The notes: generated by a model from the sequence alone, not told the origin. A DNA stretch of 64,000 nt from Diadema setosum (GCA_033980235.1 CM067059.1:10488309-10552308); one strand, 5' to 3'. Shown: positions 46,887 to 61,100, counted from the first letter of the stretch. A program made the numbers and translations.

Positions 46887-48890
46887 AGATAGCTAGAAAT
46901 GCCATTCTCCCCTCCTCCCTCCAATTAACTAATTATGATACACACAAGGCATGGTTTGCATGGCTTGTTATTCCTTGGACAGGTTAGTTCCAGACTTTTA
47001 TAGTTGTTAGCAAACCACACCCAAGAAGATCAGATATCTGCCATCATCTCTTTCTTTACTTTATAACACACCCTGCTCACTTGGATGATACACACATTTA
47101 TGCCTACTAATATACCCCCATAAGGATGCAAAACTAAGCTACAGAAATCTTCTTGTGCCAAGAAAAACAGCATTATTTGGATTGTTAGATGTTTCACAGT
47201 CCCATACTTTTGCAAAGTGGGATTGCCATCTAAGAAAGAATCTCACAAAGAATCCCTTGATTACATCCCTGTCCACGTCACTTTCAACCTTAATTTTGGG
47301 AGAAAAAAAAATAATCCCACATCAGTGCAAGTAAGGGCAAACTTGTCAATTACCATAGCAACGATTCACATCAAGTGAATATGATTTTTGATCAAGGGAT
47401 GTTTGCAGTTATCAAGCATGTCTGTTTTTTTTTTTTTCACATGGCACATGGGGAATAGGCAATCATCTGACTTTAAATGCATGCACAAATTACATGCTAC
47501 ACGCTTGTTGTGGCACAAGGAAGATAAAGAAGATCTCTAGGGCTCGGAGGTTTTTATCAAATTTTTCTGTCTCCTGTCGCTCTATTCACTGCTCATCAAT
47601 CATGACTCTTCAGCATGTTGCTGGCATTCATGAAGACTGACTGACGCAGATTGACATGACAAGCAGACGGTTTTCCCCGAAACAAAACAACCAACACATA
47701 TTTTGTCACCAAGCAACATCAGGAGACAATGCCAGGACTGACTGCCTGGAACAGATATTCAAACAAGTTTGTCAAATCAAATTCTCATCAGATGACCCCA
47801 CCTTTGTGCGCATTTGAACCCCCCCCCCCCCCAACATAAGATCAGTAAATATATTACCAGTGGTGATTTCGAAAGCAAGTCAAAGAAGCAGAGCTTTAAT
47901 AACAGAAAATAAACACAGATGCCTACATCTGTTCAACACTAATACATGATTTTTCTGACAACATGGACTTTGGAAACCATGACAGCTGCCGGGCTCACAC
48001 TGCCCTATAAATGGAAATGCAGACAGCCAACAAATGCTGACTCATTCGTGTGCTCTTGGGTCTGTTTCATAGGAATGCCGGTGCCCAGCAGACAAGAATG
48101 TCTCCGTCTCTGTCCATGAACTTTACCAATCTCTCCGCTCTTCCCGGGCGTTGCCAGGCAACCCTGCTTCATTACGGGTCAATCTATTGCCACTTTTTTT
48201 GTTCTGGAGGAACATTAAATCATGTGTTTTTGGTGCTACAAGTGCTTCTTCGGAAATCTGTTAAGAACCAGGGGCTAGTTTAAGATGGGTGTACTTTCAC
48301 AGTATGGCCGACAAACCTTTTGGTCCGCATCATGCAACCCTTTTTGTTGCAACAGAGACAGAGTTGTCCTTGGGCAAAGAAATCAAAATTTAATCCTGAG
48401 GTATTACACATACAGTGCTGGTCTCTAATGCTGGTGCGATCATCCTATAGGCCAATCACTGTTGGGACTACCCAGGGTTTGAGCTTTCAGTACATATCTG
48501 CATCAAAATACTGCAAATATTTTTAAGCTAAAATCTCCATGCATCTACAATACCGCGGGCCATTTAAGTGTGTAAGGTATAACATGCAAGGACTACATTA
48601 CCCAAACAACCTCCTGTTCTAAAATCCCCACAGAGTGAGAGTTATGATAATATAAGAGCCTTGAAGAAGACTACCACCCATTTCTCAAGTGGGCACACAC
48701 ATATGTGTACACACACACTGCCAGGGTGCACATGGTAGTCAAGCTAGGAGGTGGTCTCTTCCAAGACTGACTCCTTTTGATTTATTGGGGGTACATGTAC
48801 TGGTTTAGAGCAAAATTAGCCGATATTAAAGAGAGATATTACAGAGAAGAGACAGGAAAAATCATGGAGTTGGTGGTTACTTACGCGTAC

Positions 48891-48936
48891 CTTTGGTGGG
48901 AGTGGTGGGGGCTGCTCAGTGTGTGGTAACGTGTCA
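48891..48936 (-). CDS. MAP4K3/5: MAP4K linker exon (PPPLPPK)
   Basis: 46 nt to the first donor. Acceptor TTCACAG|T. Encodes SDTLPHTEQPPPLPPK once joined to the previous exon. PPPLPPK is the conserved SH3-ligand-like motif of the MAP4K linker. Two donors six bases apart stay in frame: AAG|GTACGC at 48891 and CGC|GTAAGT at 48885. The second has the stronger consensus and would add Val-Arg, so either or both may be used. Confidence 0.85.
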
Positions 48937-49351
48937 CTGTGAATAAGACAGGAAAAAGCAAGATATAGACAAAACATGAGTCTTCCAACTACCACATCAA
49001 TGAAAGTATCAACAGATATGAACAAAATAAAAAACAATCTTGAAAGCCATCAACAAATTTACCCATGCAAAGGTATATACATGTATAATACATAATAGGT
49101 TATCACAGGCCGATATGCAAGAAAAGAAATCAAGACAAAAGTGGTAATACTGTGTTATATTTAAAAGAACTTTGTTGGAAAAGGGCCAAACACGCTCATT
49201 AAGAGAATTGCTCAATATAAAAATAGATTTCGTTATTTTGCCACCAGCGCTAAAAACCATGCCACTTGATAACTACCTGTGTACCGGTATATCAATTTGA
49301 AACGAGACTTCTAGATCTTTACAGCAATTACATACATATGACTACTGAACA

Positions 49352-49383
49352 AATGTGTGTGTATTTATGTATGTATGTATGTA

Positions 49384-49413
<30 letters not shown>
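49352..49413. repeat. GTAT/GT microsatellite
   Basis: GTATGTAT units followed by about 13 GT units. In a MAP4K linker intron. Confidence 0.9.
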
Positions 49414-49414
<1 letters not shown>

Positions 49415-51348
49415 TCTGTATTTGTGCACATGTGGATAATGATCTTCAGCATTCATACAATCAGTGTAAAAAAGGGCATCAATTGCATAGTATTGGGGTA
49501 TATATGATACAGAAAGAATTGTATACGATAGCCAGATGGTATTCCCAAAAAAAAAGTGATGGATTGAAAATTGCTCACACCAAATGGAGGGGGGGGGGGG
49601 GGGAGGGAGAGAGCAAATAAAACATGCTGTACAACTCAATCACAATTTTTCGAAATGGTTTTATCGTTTTTACGATTCAAGGACATAAGGGGGCATGAGA
49701 ACGCTGAGGATACAGTATGCATCAGTTTGTAGTTTGGCATGCTTATCTCATCATCTTCGATTATTTACTCTTTTTTCTTTTTTCTTTTTTTCAGAAGGGG
49801 GGGGGGGGGAGTGAAACCAAGAATGTATATTCCAATTAAACAACAAAAACTATGCACATAGTTCTCAAACCCATTCAACAACTTCTTTAGATATTGAACA
49901 TTACATATTGCAATACTAACAGATACTGGGGAGGAGGAATTCGCATACTGAGTCTCAAAACCTGACTAAAATTTAATACACAAGAGTAGAGCAGTTTGCT
50001 GTCACTAAAAAGTAGTCATTTGTAGAAATACAGACAATGCAATGTACTGTATAAGGTATAGTTACTTCTGTGAACATTCTGGTTGAACTTTTGTCAAACA
50101 TGATCATTGTGAAGTAATATTCACATTATTCTCTATAAAGATAAATGACTATGGTAGGCAAAGTAACACAGCACAACTACTGTAAGTTTTCTGGTTTATC
50201 AGTGGTAAAATGTGGCTATAAATTAATCACATGAACAAATGATAAAAGACTGTACAAGGAACAAGTTACTTGTGTTAGGCTAAAGAATTAAAACACAGAA
50301 ACACAAGATACACACACACACACAAAGATGTCGGGGAAGAAAAACTTAATTGTCATGCTTGCCACCAAATCACAAATCTTAGAGGGAATAACGGGCATCA
50401 ATAGCTGATTAGGAATCTGCTAGAATGTGCCAAGAGTGATCTGTGCTTTCTTTGGGAAACTACAGGTTTAGCAGGCAAGGTGTTGCATTAGCGAGAGCAG
50501 GACATTATTCTAGGTTTGATGCAGGGTGTAAAATAGAAAAATTCGGTCAGGTTAACATACAATTGTAGAGTCATTGCAGTTGGAACTACTCAAACAGGCA
50601 TGTCTACATGTCAAGTCATTAAGTATGATTAATTTGACTTGTATATGTACAAGAACACTGAAATGTAAATAAAGATCTTTTGTAACTGATGCATATAATA
50701 CCATCAGCAAAAAGAACTTTATAGTTAACGTGATTATACCACATAAATCTTTACTCTCAGCATGAAATTCACTGTAAATCTTATTTTCATGTACTCAAGA
50801 CGAAAGTACACTACGCAGATTTTGCAGGGAACTTTTCAGGTGTAGAGGAGATTATATTTCATATGACATGCACACTCAGCTCATTGGCTCCATATAAAGT
50901 GTTGCTAGGGAATACAAAGAGTGCCACCACACAACAGCAGTTTTATAACAGACACACATGAAACGTAAGAGCAGAAAGAACACAAACGAACAAACCAGAG
51001 TTATTCAAATCCTTTCAGAGCAACAGATACGGTAAGAAGAACTGAACACCGACATTACACGAAATAATTAGGGTGTGAAGTATAGGCTTTCGCAGCTCCA
51101 CCTTCGGGAATCAGCGAATACAACAAATTGAGAAAAACAGAAACAGCTGCCAAGGAAGTCAAGATATCCATAGAAATGATTGAAAAACTAGTGTTTGATT
51201 TGATAAACACATTCTTGGTGATTGTTACCTTTTTGTTTTTACGATAAAGAGAGTGTAAATATCATGCATTTCGGATTTGAAAAAAAAAATAGGACACTGG
51301 AGTGAAAAGTAGCAGTGGCAGCAAAGTATAATATATGAAAGCGTTTAC

Positions 51349-51381
51349 CTCTCAGATCGGGAATCCAAGAGATCGTGATAG
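51349..51381 (-). CDS. MAP4K3/5: MAP4K linker microexon (33 nt)
   Basis: Acceptor TTTTAG|C; donor AGAG|GTAAAC. Phase 2 in and out. It completes GAC with the upstream GA and reads DYHDLLDSRSE, joining to SDTLPHTEQ. Its length is divisible by three, so skipping it keeps the frame. The call rests on splice sites, phase fit and position; the sequence itself is not diagnostic. Confidence 0.75.
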
Positions 51382-53823
51382 CTAAAACAAAAATTACGGA
51401 AAATGGCAGTGTAGCAATGAAGAGCATCAAATCATGAGTACGTAGTTTGCTTCATCAGAAATCTTACAACGAACAGAAATTTTGATGGAGAAAAATAGGA
51501 GCAGAGCAGAATTGAACACAAATACCTTCTCAATAGTTCATTTTTAATTGTTTTAGTCTTCTTTAAAGCATCCAAGCTTCTCTGCCACTTTGAATTACCA
51601 TGGTAACAGGGTTGATACTTGCTCGTGAAATTCAGACTCTCTCCGCAGAGAAGGCAACACGTTGGAGCCCTCAAGAAAAGATTAACCTTCGATCACACCG
51701 GAACAACTCCCCGGAGAAAATAGCGAGCCATTCTCCACATTGTTTTGTAATGTAAAACTGCCCCTTTCTCATCCTCCTCATACATTGCAACAACACACAC
51801 GCACAAACACATTACAGCATGCATGAAAATAAGTCAAATCAAATTCCCCAGATATTCTAACATTTTTATCCCCCCCACCCCCCCCCCCAAAAAAAAGAAG
51901 AAGAGAAAAATAAGAACTAAAAGCTGAGATTGAAAAGTGCAAATATTCTACAGAAGAAATCCTTGATTATCTCTTACTTTTAATTGACATGTTTAAATAA
52001 ATAAATTGATGAAAACAGTTGCTTTTGCTTAACATAAAATCTGTGATGACGAATACTCAAATATCCACAGCATGTTAAAAAAAAAAAAAAAAAAAAAAAA
52101 TCAGTTTAAGTAGCTGTTTCGAGCAAATACTCTAGTAAATGCATAACAGAGATTACCAGTCAGGTACTATACACACACTGTTTTTTTCTTCACATTGGTT
52201 GGAATGATACAGACATTTGCAGCAAAATCAAACTGTCAGTAGAACCATGGTAAACATGATATTTAAAACATTTGTTTTCCATTTGCACAATACATAAAAA
52301 GCCAAATATTTTAATATATAGGCATCACATTCTAGTTTTGTCTCGCTTTTTTAAACAACCTTCACTGTCATATCTACCTGATTTTATGCTATCAAAGCCC
52401 ATTTCATTACGGGGAGAAGTTTCTTTTCATCTACAGCATGAAAGGAATTTATACTCAAACGAATGCTAGGATGGTATCCATGTCACACCTCTACACTAGT
52501 AACAGTATGTATGCATACTTGCTTGTTAAATAAATAGTGTTTAGTCTGAATACAAGGCTGAGAGGTTTAATTAATTCATCTTCTGAGTAAATTTTGTTGA
52601 CTCAATCTGGAATGAGACCATCTTTTCCAAGACGTAGAGACCCATTATACATATGGACAGACATGCTTAATTAATGTGGGAGAGCCTCAATGCAAGACTG
52701 TAATATGTAATTGCTAGCTGAAAGGGTTGAAAATGTATTTATTCACTATGTGGGGAAAATGCTGCTTGCAGTCTGAATACAAGGCTACAGAATGCACCTG
52801 ACTGTCTTTCGTTGAAAACCCCCGGCTCTGATTCCATTACAAGGAAGAGCTGCACCCTAACTTGCCACAATCAGCCAGGATTTATATCACTAATCCTTGG
52901 TAGCTTGAGGTATGTTCAGCACCTGGCCACATACAAGAAATCTCATCTCTGGAGGGGTAAGTTTAGTCTCCATGAACAGACTTTTGCTTACAAATTCTAC
53001 TTGAGACAGGTAAGACTACTTTAAGCCATAGAGGGCCTAATTTAAAACATGACACCATGTCATTTTTTTAAGGAAAAGTAATGACTAATTAAAAAAAACC
53101 CTCACATCTTCTGTTGCACATGCCACAAATTGGCTGCAGTTATCATTGGATTTTGAGTTTTGATTCGTCTTGAATATTTTGTTAAAAGAAAACAACAAAA
53201 CTACTGAATTATGCACACATTGTCAAGCAGTTTCTATACCCTGCTACTAAACTTAAAAATCATAACTTACAATAAAGAGTGTGCCTGTTATGTGTCATTG
53301 GTACTACTGACACAGTAAAAATGCTTGAACAGCAAAGGAATATAACTATTAGTTTGTTAGTGGTTAGGGTAAGATTAAAGTTCAAGTCAAAAGTTGCTTA
53401 GAAGGGCAAAGTACATAATAATCCCTGAGCTCCTTCTTCCACTACCTATACAACAAAGTATGTGCTTATTTAGTATTTAGCAAAATCTAATTCAGTTTCC
53501 ATATGAACGATATAGGGAGCAAAAAAAAAAAATGAAAAGGAGGCACTGACTGCGTGAGACAACCTAAAAATGTTCAAAGTTCCAAATTAATGTGAAATAG
53601 ATTATATCAAGGCAAAATGTGGGTGGTCTTTATACTGGGGAGAATATATGCACATTTGTTCTTCTCTCATAAAACGCAAATATATTGTGCCATTATTTGA
53701 GTAACACTTTGGGCCTCACACACCATGCACTCTGGTTAAATTAAAAAAAAAAAAAACATGTTTTGTGACAGTAATAGATTTATATATCTTCATATGATAG
53801 TAATAATGGGATTATAATAATGG

Positions 53824-53895
53824 TACAGGTCTCTGTAAGGGCAGTGGTTACACTGAAGAGACTATCCTGGATAAATAAGACATTGTTATTGTATC
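53824..53895 (+). mobile_element. SINE tail fragment
   Basis: Contains GGGCAGTGGTTACACTGAAG then GACTATCCTGGATAAATAAG, resembling the 3' end of the SINE at 5252-5525 (CAGTGTCAACACTGAAAAGG, CTACCCTGGATTGAA). No tRNA-like head is present, so it is a 5'-truncated copy. It lies in a MAP4K intron. Confidence 0.5.
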
Positions 53896-54599
53896 ATTAA
53901 TATATGATTATCATTATCATCATAGATATATTAATAAAAAAAAAAAACACGCACACAGCAGACCCATACAAGAGAGAGTCAGACTGGGAAAAAAAAAGAC
54001 TTCGTAGAAAACAAGGATTAGGAGTTGTCATGTAATACAGTAGAATTGCATCTCATAATGCGAGAAAAGAAACCCGGCAGAAAAAAAGCAACAGGCACAT
54101 TCATTTCCCGACAGAATATATATGATATATCTCGTCACTTGCTGATAGATAATGTTGGAGTTATGTAAGATGCAAAGAGAAGCAGAAGCTGGAATGAAGA
54201 AAGTTGAACTCCGACATGAAAGACACGTTTTCAAAAAAAGACAAAAGTATTCCACAAGTTGAAAAAGGAAGCTTGGTAGGAGGGAAAAGTCGAAAAGAGT
54301 AGAAGCCCTCTTGTAAGTGTAGACACTGAGTACTTTTGAATCACTTTGAGTGAAGTTGAAATTTGTTGTTACATTGGAATTCTCTCTTCTCATTCAAATC
54401 ACATCTGTCCACCATCGCCTGCCATTAATTGAAGAAACACACAAGCATATTCTGATGCAAAACAGCTACAGAAAAAGATGGTCCCTTGTATCAGTTGCAA
54501 AGAATTTCTTTTCCCTAAAAGACTTTTTTTTTTTTTTTTTGAGGAGTCAGGTACAAGAGAGCTCCTACTGTCAAGAGTTTGGGAACTGGTATACCTTAT

Positions 54600-55820
54600 T
54601 CTAAACAGGTCACATGAAATGATGGGGACATAGGGAGGATGAAAGGGATTGAGGAATGAGGGGATATGATACAAACAGTATGGGGGGGGGGGATGGATGA
54701 CAGATTAGATACGAGGGGGGACTAGATGGCGAATTAGATGTGAGATCAATAGAACCGACGAGGAAAAAGATGACACCATGAAGGGACCTGGATGAGGGAG
54801 GTTTGGATGGAATTAAGAGGTTATGACATGAAGGGGTCTATGGATACAGGATGCAGAAAGAAATGTGTGGAGAAATGTGATAGGAGAGTTGGAATTGAAG
54901 AGATGGAATATATAGTAGAGAGAGATAGTTGAAAAAAGAAAAGGAAGGAGGATTCATATGACATATTGATGAGGAAAATTGAAAGCAGAGGTAAAAGGGT
55001 TAAAGACTGGCAGAAATGAGTCACGTAATGTGGGGTGAAAGAATACAGGGGGGAGGGGATAGATGGACAGAAGATAGGAAGAAATAATAACTGAAAAACA
55101 GTTGATGAATAATATTGTAAATCACAGAAAATAAGCACAAGAAAGGTTAGAAGGACAGAAAATGAATAAGGAAAATTAATAGTTGAAAGAAAAAAAAGGG
55201 AAAGGGAAGGGGTGAAGAATGAAACTGCAACACCCTTTCAACCAGAAACAAAAGAAAAAAAGCAGATATATCGGTATGCAAAAGAGAACAGAAAATGAAA
55301 GGGCGAAATATGTAGGCAGTCAGATTATACCCGAGAAAATGAAATAGATTTCAGAGGGGACAAAACAGACACATGCTTTTGAGAGACAAGGAAGAAAGGT
55401 TCTATGAGATTGGAAGAAGATTTCAAAGAAGATGTTGAGAAAGAGGGATGATGGAGATGGGTAGGAGGATGAGAGACGAGGGAAAGGTGGGATGGAGTAG
55501 GGTTGGACTCAGGAAGGAGGTTGATAGGAGGAAAGGGCGGGTAAAGAGAAGGCTTACCATAAGGACTCAAAGAAGGGAGGTTGGCTGGAATATGGTTGGT
55601 AGAACAATGGTGTGGGGGGGGGGGAGAATGGTGGTAGAAGAGATATATGGGGTACACGTTATGAAAAAAGGGGAGATGGAGGGAGGCATGTTGACTAAAA
55701 GCATCATGGAAGGAAGAACTGGAGAAAGAAACGATGAGAGGTATAGTGGACGGATGTTGGAAGGACTACGAGGAGGGGGGGAATGGACAAAGAAGGGTTG
55801 GAGATACAGCGGAAAGGCGG
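54600..55820. repeat. 1.2-kb purine-biased intron tract
   Basis: Strong A/G bias on the plus strand throughout (GGGGGATGGATGACAG, GAAAGAAAAAAAAGGGAAAG, GGGGGGGAATGG), not a simple tandem repeat. It abuts the donor of the MAP4K exon at 55835-55891. ORFs on both strands here reflect composition only. Confidence 0.7.
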
Positions 55821-55834
55821 GGCAAGGTACTTAC

Positions 55835-55891
55835 TCTTTGCCCTCCTCGCTCTGTTCCTCGCCCTCTTTGAAATTATTGGTCTGGTGACCC
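55835..55891 (-). CDS. MAP4K3/5: MAP4K linker exon (GHQTNNFKEGEE)
   Basis: 57 nt. Acceptor CTCACAG|G; donor AAAGA|GTAAGT. Phase 2 in and out. Reads RGHQTNNFKEGEEQSEEGK after joining; an acidic patch after RGH is typical of this position in MAP4K5-like proteins. Length divisible by three. Confidence 0.82.
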
Positions 55892-57816
55892 CTGTGAGAG
55901 AGAAGCATGCGAGACAAGACAAGGCGATGGCATGCTGTCAGTCACAGTCACAGAGAACAGCTAGCGGTTACCGTAGCAACGGAGGGAGATTATGACATCC
56001 GGGCAGCTTTAATGAAGCCACTCGGGGAGTACAAAATCAAGGCTCTACATCCTCATATCTTACTCTCCCAAGTCTAGATGATGATGATGACAATGATGAC
56101 TTCTTGAGGAATGCACCAACATACATATGTATATCCCTCTAATAAGGTTTTCCTCTGTATGTGACATACTGTCATCTTCATGAGATGTGAAAGTAGATAA
56201 TCATGGTGCATTTCTTAAGAATCTTCAAGGTCTGGATGATAAACAATGTCCTTCATCAGTTATGAAGCATCTTTCTTTTTTTCTGCCGAGATGCTGAGGC
56301 CATGCATATGACACATGGCATAACCATTTCACAGACTGCATTGATATGGTAGATTCTTCTTCTTTTTTTTTAAGCTAGCACATAAATCACAAACCAACTG
56401 CCCACATACAGCTGCCGTGCACATTTGGACAATGAGGCAGACATTTTCTTGGGACTTTTTCTTTTTTTTTTTCAAGCAAGGAGGTAGGCTCAATGTACAC
56501 AGAGACAAGGACACTGATTTCATGGCAGTATGCTTTTATTATTTTAAATTCAAATTGTGTGTGTATGCAACAGCACATAAAAAGCACAATATCACTACAG
56601 CTTCAAACTAATCCAGTAAAGTTAGTCATATATCTTTGATGTTGTAATTTGGAAGACTATTTGATACAAAGTTCTTTGATTACTAAGGAGAATCCACAAG
56701 AGGCAGAAATTGATAAGATACTCATATTATATATATATATATATATATACATACTCCCAACAGTTTCCCTAAACAACATTTGATGTAGAAAGGGGGAAAA
56801 AAAGAAGGAAACTTTGATATTACTTGTGCCAAACTTGCACTGCACTTCAAATAAGTGTCATCACGTCACACGGTAGTGGTTAAATGATAAACTCTGCATG
56901 TCTCTGCTGACTGATATATCAGTTGCAGAATGCAAAGGGTTAACTGCACCACAACTTTAATGACTACCACGACCCAATTTCAAAGTGAGAAACGATGCCA
57001 TTATCCTGCACGGAATTCACTTCACTTCCACCTTCATGATTAATATCATCATCTCTTCAAGCTTCCATTAATTCTTTTTTTTTCTTCAAATAAATTTGCT
57101 TTCACAATGAAGCAATCCCCCCAAATATTCTATTCTTATACATCACTGGTCAGGAATTGAATACAGTAATAAGTAGTAACTCTACAGTTGACACAAAATT
57201 TAGTATGTTACAACAATGAGTATGGAAATTGCTGGTGGTATCAAAATTTGCAAGGTTAATCTTTCACTGCCTCTTGTCATCCCCTACACCTGTGATGAAA
57301 CTTGAGAAAAATATTGTCATTGAACAACCTACATGTTGGTAAAGAAAAAAAAAATATACACGTTGACCTGATGAATTTTCTCCCAAGGAACTGTATGAAG
57401 ACAGAGCATTATTGGGACATGTGCGGAGAGGGTGTACATTAACATTATTTGTGTGTGACTCCAAGAGCAGCTTGTTAACCATTACGTCCTGGGTGAATTT
57501 GGTGCGGAAGTTGTCATCTTATTGCCCTCAATAATTTGGCAACTCTGCAATTCTACTGCAGAGTCTTTATTCAAAAATGACTAGCTGGAAATGTATTATA
57601 TTCTTTGCATCTGCATAAAACCAGACGGAAATTTACAAATATTTGGCACTGGAGAGAAAGAAGCATGAGTTTTTATTCTTTTAAATGTGTTGCCAATTTG
57701 AAAATCAGTTATAAATGTAGCAATTACAAGGCTTTTGAAAATTCTGCAATCGAAACAAAGACTTAGACATATACAACAACAAAGGACTCCAATGAGAGCA
57801 AAATTTTTGCTCTTAA

Positions 57817-58167
57817 AGGGGAAGGCCAGTAACTGATCAGTGGGAATCAGTGGAAATGCTGGGAGATGATTGTTCCAATCCTTATGGGATTCATTCAAGA
57901 GTTCATTGTATTGTTGTGTGAAAATGATTTGCTTCAGAATGGTCTCATATTCAAGTAATGTGCAGTTTAATGCTTCCAGGTTAGCGTCCCTGGTCAGTGA
58001 CGGAGCATTAATCTGCACATTACTTGAATATGAGACCATTCTGAAGCAAATAATTTTCACACAACAATAGATGTATAATGTACTCTTAAATGAATCCCAC
58101 AAGGTTTGAAAAAATCATCCCCCAGCATACCCACTGATTCCCACTGATCAGTTACTAGCCATCCCCT
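57817..58167. mobile_element. TTAA-flanked foldback MITE, copy 2
   Basis: 351 bp, same arms and loop as the 42935 copy at high identity. Ends AGGGGAAGGCCAGTAACTGA and complement AGGGGATGGCTAGTAACTGA; exact TTAA at 57813-57816 and 58168-58171. The left arm lacks a short TATATCTA stretch present in copy 1. In the large MAP4K linker intron. Confidence 0.9.
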
Positions 58168-61100
58168 TTAATTCTTCAAGAAACACTAATAATGAATGGT
58201 AAAATTGTAATAAAAAACTACAGCACCAGACCACATAATATTATGTAAATGTGGTTTCTGCCGTTTCTTGATGGGTTAAGTTGTGTAATATATATAATAT
58301 ATGAATCAATCGCATAAATGAGCATCTAAACACATTTAGTCCAGTGATATACAGTGTATGCTTGCAGCCATGGTCTACATACCCATCACCATGTAGACTA
58401 TCCCAATTCCCTACATACATATTTTATCTCTTGATAATATGTGACTGTAGTGAGCTTTTAGTAGTGCTACCATGCTACATATGAGCAGCTTCAGACTTTG
58501 AATACAAACTTGTTTGTGAATATGTTAAGAAACATGCATCATGCTAACCCAGAGATCAATTTTTGAATGAAAATCTGAAAGCAGATTTGAATCCCATTAT
58601 TTCAAAAAAATATTGACCAAATCACATTTGATCAATTGTAGTCTGGAGGTGTGCTCATATAACTGAGTTTCACTCGTTTTTGCATGCACATTTGTAATTT
58701 CAATATTGTGATATTATGAATACAATTGAGAAGTTGGAATCGAGCTCAATCTTGTGTTCTCTAGTGCCATCTTCTGCAGTAAAGCAGTTAGAGAGCAGTG
58801 TCTAAATACTTGGTAACTCTACACATGGTTACAAACAAGTTCATGTGTACATCTGAAACCCTTCACTATGAATATTCAGAATGATATATGGTTTTCCATG
58901 AATGCCACTTGATCTGTATGATATCCCAACAGGATAGGCAGACAGGTATTAACTCAGCATGCTGTGTAGAGTATCAAAGTCTTTCTTATGCGCGACTGAC
59001 ATTTCTGTTCTCTAAAAATGTACTTTATTAGAAGCATGGATGGAATTTACTATGTCTATAGATACAGTATGTCAGAAAGGGCCAATGTATTTGATCTCCC
59101 CTAATATGTGGATGGGCTAAAACTTGATATCTACTCATATATGATGATGATTTGGAATGACAGAAATGATTAGAAGAATGGCATACACCAGCAACCATGT
59201 AGATGCTAAATTCTGGTGAAATAGATGAACGTATATGCCGGACACCAGTGACCATGATCTACTTGGTATTGAAAAGTTAATCAAGATTTTTCTTCATTAA
59301 CGTAGACGTCTCCTCACAAAAAGTTGATGAGCAAAATCAAGTGGCAGCATGTGTGCACTTTCTAGGCACAAGATTATCACCTAAAAGAAATAGTTGTGAC
59401 TATGTACATCAATCAAGAAAAGAAAATCCACATGGATGATAATTTACATTCATTGAAGTTTTCATGGAGAAATGCTATGTATGGACAAGGTTAATGTACT
59501 CATTTCATATTTCATGGGTGATAAAGCTCTGGGCACTTGTAACATGACTGACAAGCTTTCAGCTTGTTAAACTTTGGAGGTAAAATGGGGAAAAAATGAA
59601 ACAGAGGGTAAATGGAAAAAACAGTCTTCAACAAGCATTCAAGTCTTCCTTTTAATTTTGTTCACACTACAAATCATTACTATGATTGCAAATTTCAGGT
59701 AAACAATACCACTTTGATTAACTTTGGTAATTTTTCAGTGAATTTGAACTATCACAACATATACAGGGGCTCCTTTTTCAAGTCAAATCCGGCATTCACA
59801 TGTACAACGAACTTTACACATACTGGGACACACACCAAACAAAAACAAACAGTTTTGGTTCGGAAGCGGCTTCACCATTTCTTTCTCTCTTTTGTTATTT
59901 CTTCTAAGAAAAAAAAAAATCAGGTTTCTATACTGACATTACTTCCTGCATGCATTACACAGCGGTTTGTTTGTGGCCGTCGGCACATTTGATTCACAAA
60001 CACAAATAACGAAAACAACAGCAACAAAACAGCTACTGGACACGACGTTGTGTATTCCGACAGCTGGTTTCACATGTTGTTGTGATAATTCCCATGGAGG
60101 ATAATTTATCGCACATTACGAATGTTGTCATACTAACTCCCATCTTCCGTTGTGACGGAGTGCAGGACGGAAGTGCATGAGAAATTTATTCCAGCGAGGT
60201 AGGCCAATTCTTCAGTGGGTGAAATGTGCTCGTTTATACAATTAAAAGCAAAATAACACTGTAGCGATGAACATTATTTATAACCTATCACAGGATATAC
60301 TTTGTACGTAATGGAAAGGAGAAATTTGTGCACTCGAGTCGGACAGCAGGGGCTAGGAAGCAAACTGGTGGTTTCACTGGTTCTATTATGTGATGCTAAG
60401 CTTAGAGCCCTACACAGAGTGAATGTCCCATCTGGTGCCAGTGTGACGGCAATATGTTTACTATATCATATGACCACTGTGATGTGGGTGCATCCATGCC
60501 TTGTAATAGATGCCCTTTAAATAATAGTAATAATCTCAGAGAAATGCAGCACCAAGCACCACAATTTTTTTCTTCTTTTAAATATTGAGCTTCATCTGTA
60601 ATTATGGACTTTCTCAAGACTAAATGCAATGTCTACATTTTTCATGACCCTATACTATTCAAGACTAACAATAATTTGATGTGTGGGATAACACAAACAG
60701 GCTTTAGGTAGACAAGTTTGTCCAACAATTTACCTAGTAATTTTGCCAACTTCTGCAGGAGTTGCAAAATCCACCACACGTCTTATTTCCAACACTTGGA
60801 CCAATCATGTGAATGAAAAGAATATTGTTCATTTAAGTGATAGCTGTTGCAAAAAATCACAACAGAGTATATGCAAAATCAGAGGCCAAAACTGGTTCCC
60901 TTTTATTTTAAAAAAAAAAAAGATTTACAGCTCAACCAACTGTCACAACAAAAAACATGCAAATAACCTTTCTCTACCCTACCCTCTGTAAAAGACAGAA
61001 AGAAAGGTCAACTGAAATTAATTCAGTCAGTAATTTGTCTCATATGTGCCGTACACTTACTATAAGTAAATAGCTATGTCAGATATCTTGTACATTCCAT

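Noticed and set aside
55448..55888. 146-codon plus-strand Arg/Gly/Glu-rich ORF
   Set aside because: Reflects the purine-biased tract and overlaps the minus-strand MAP4K exon.
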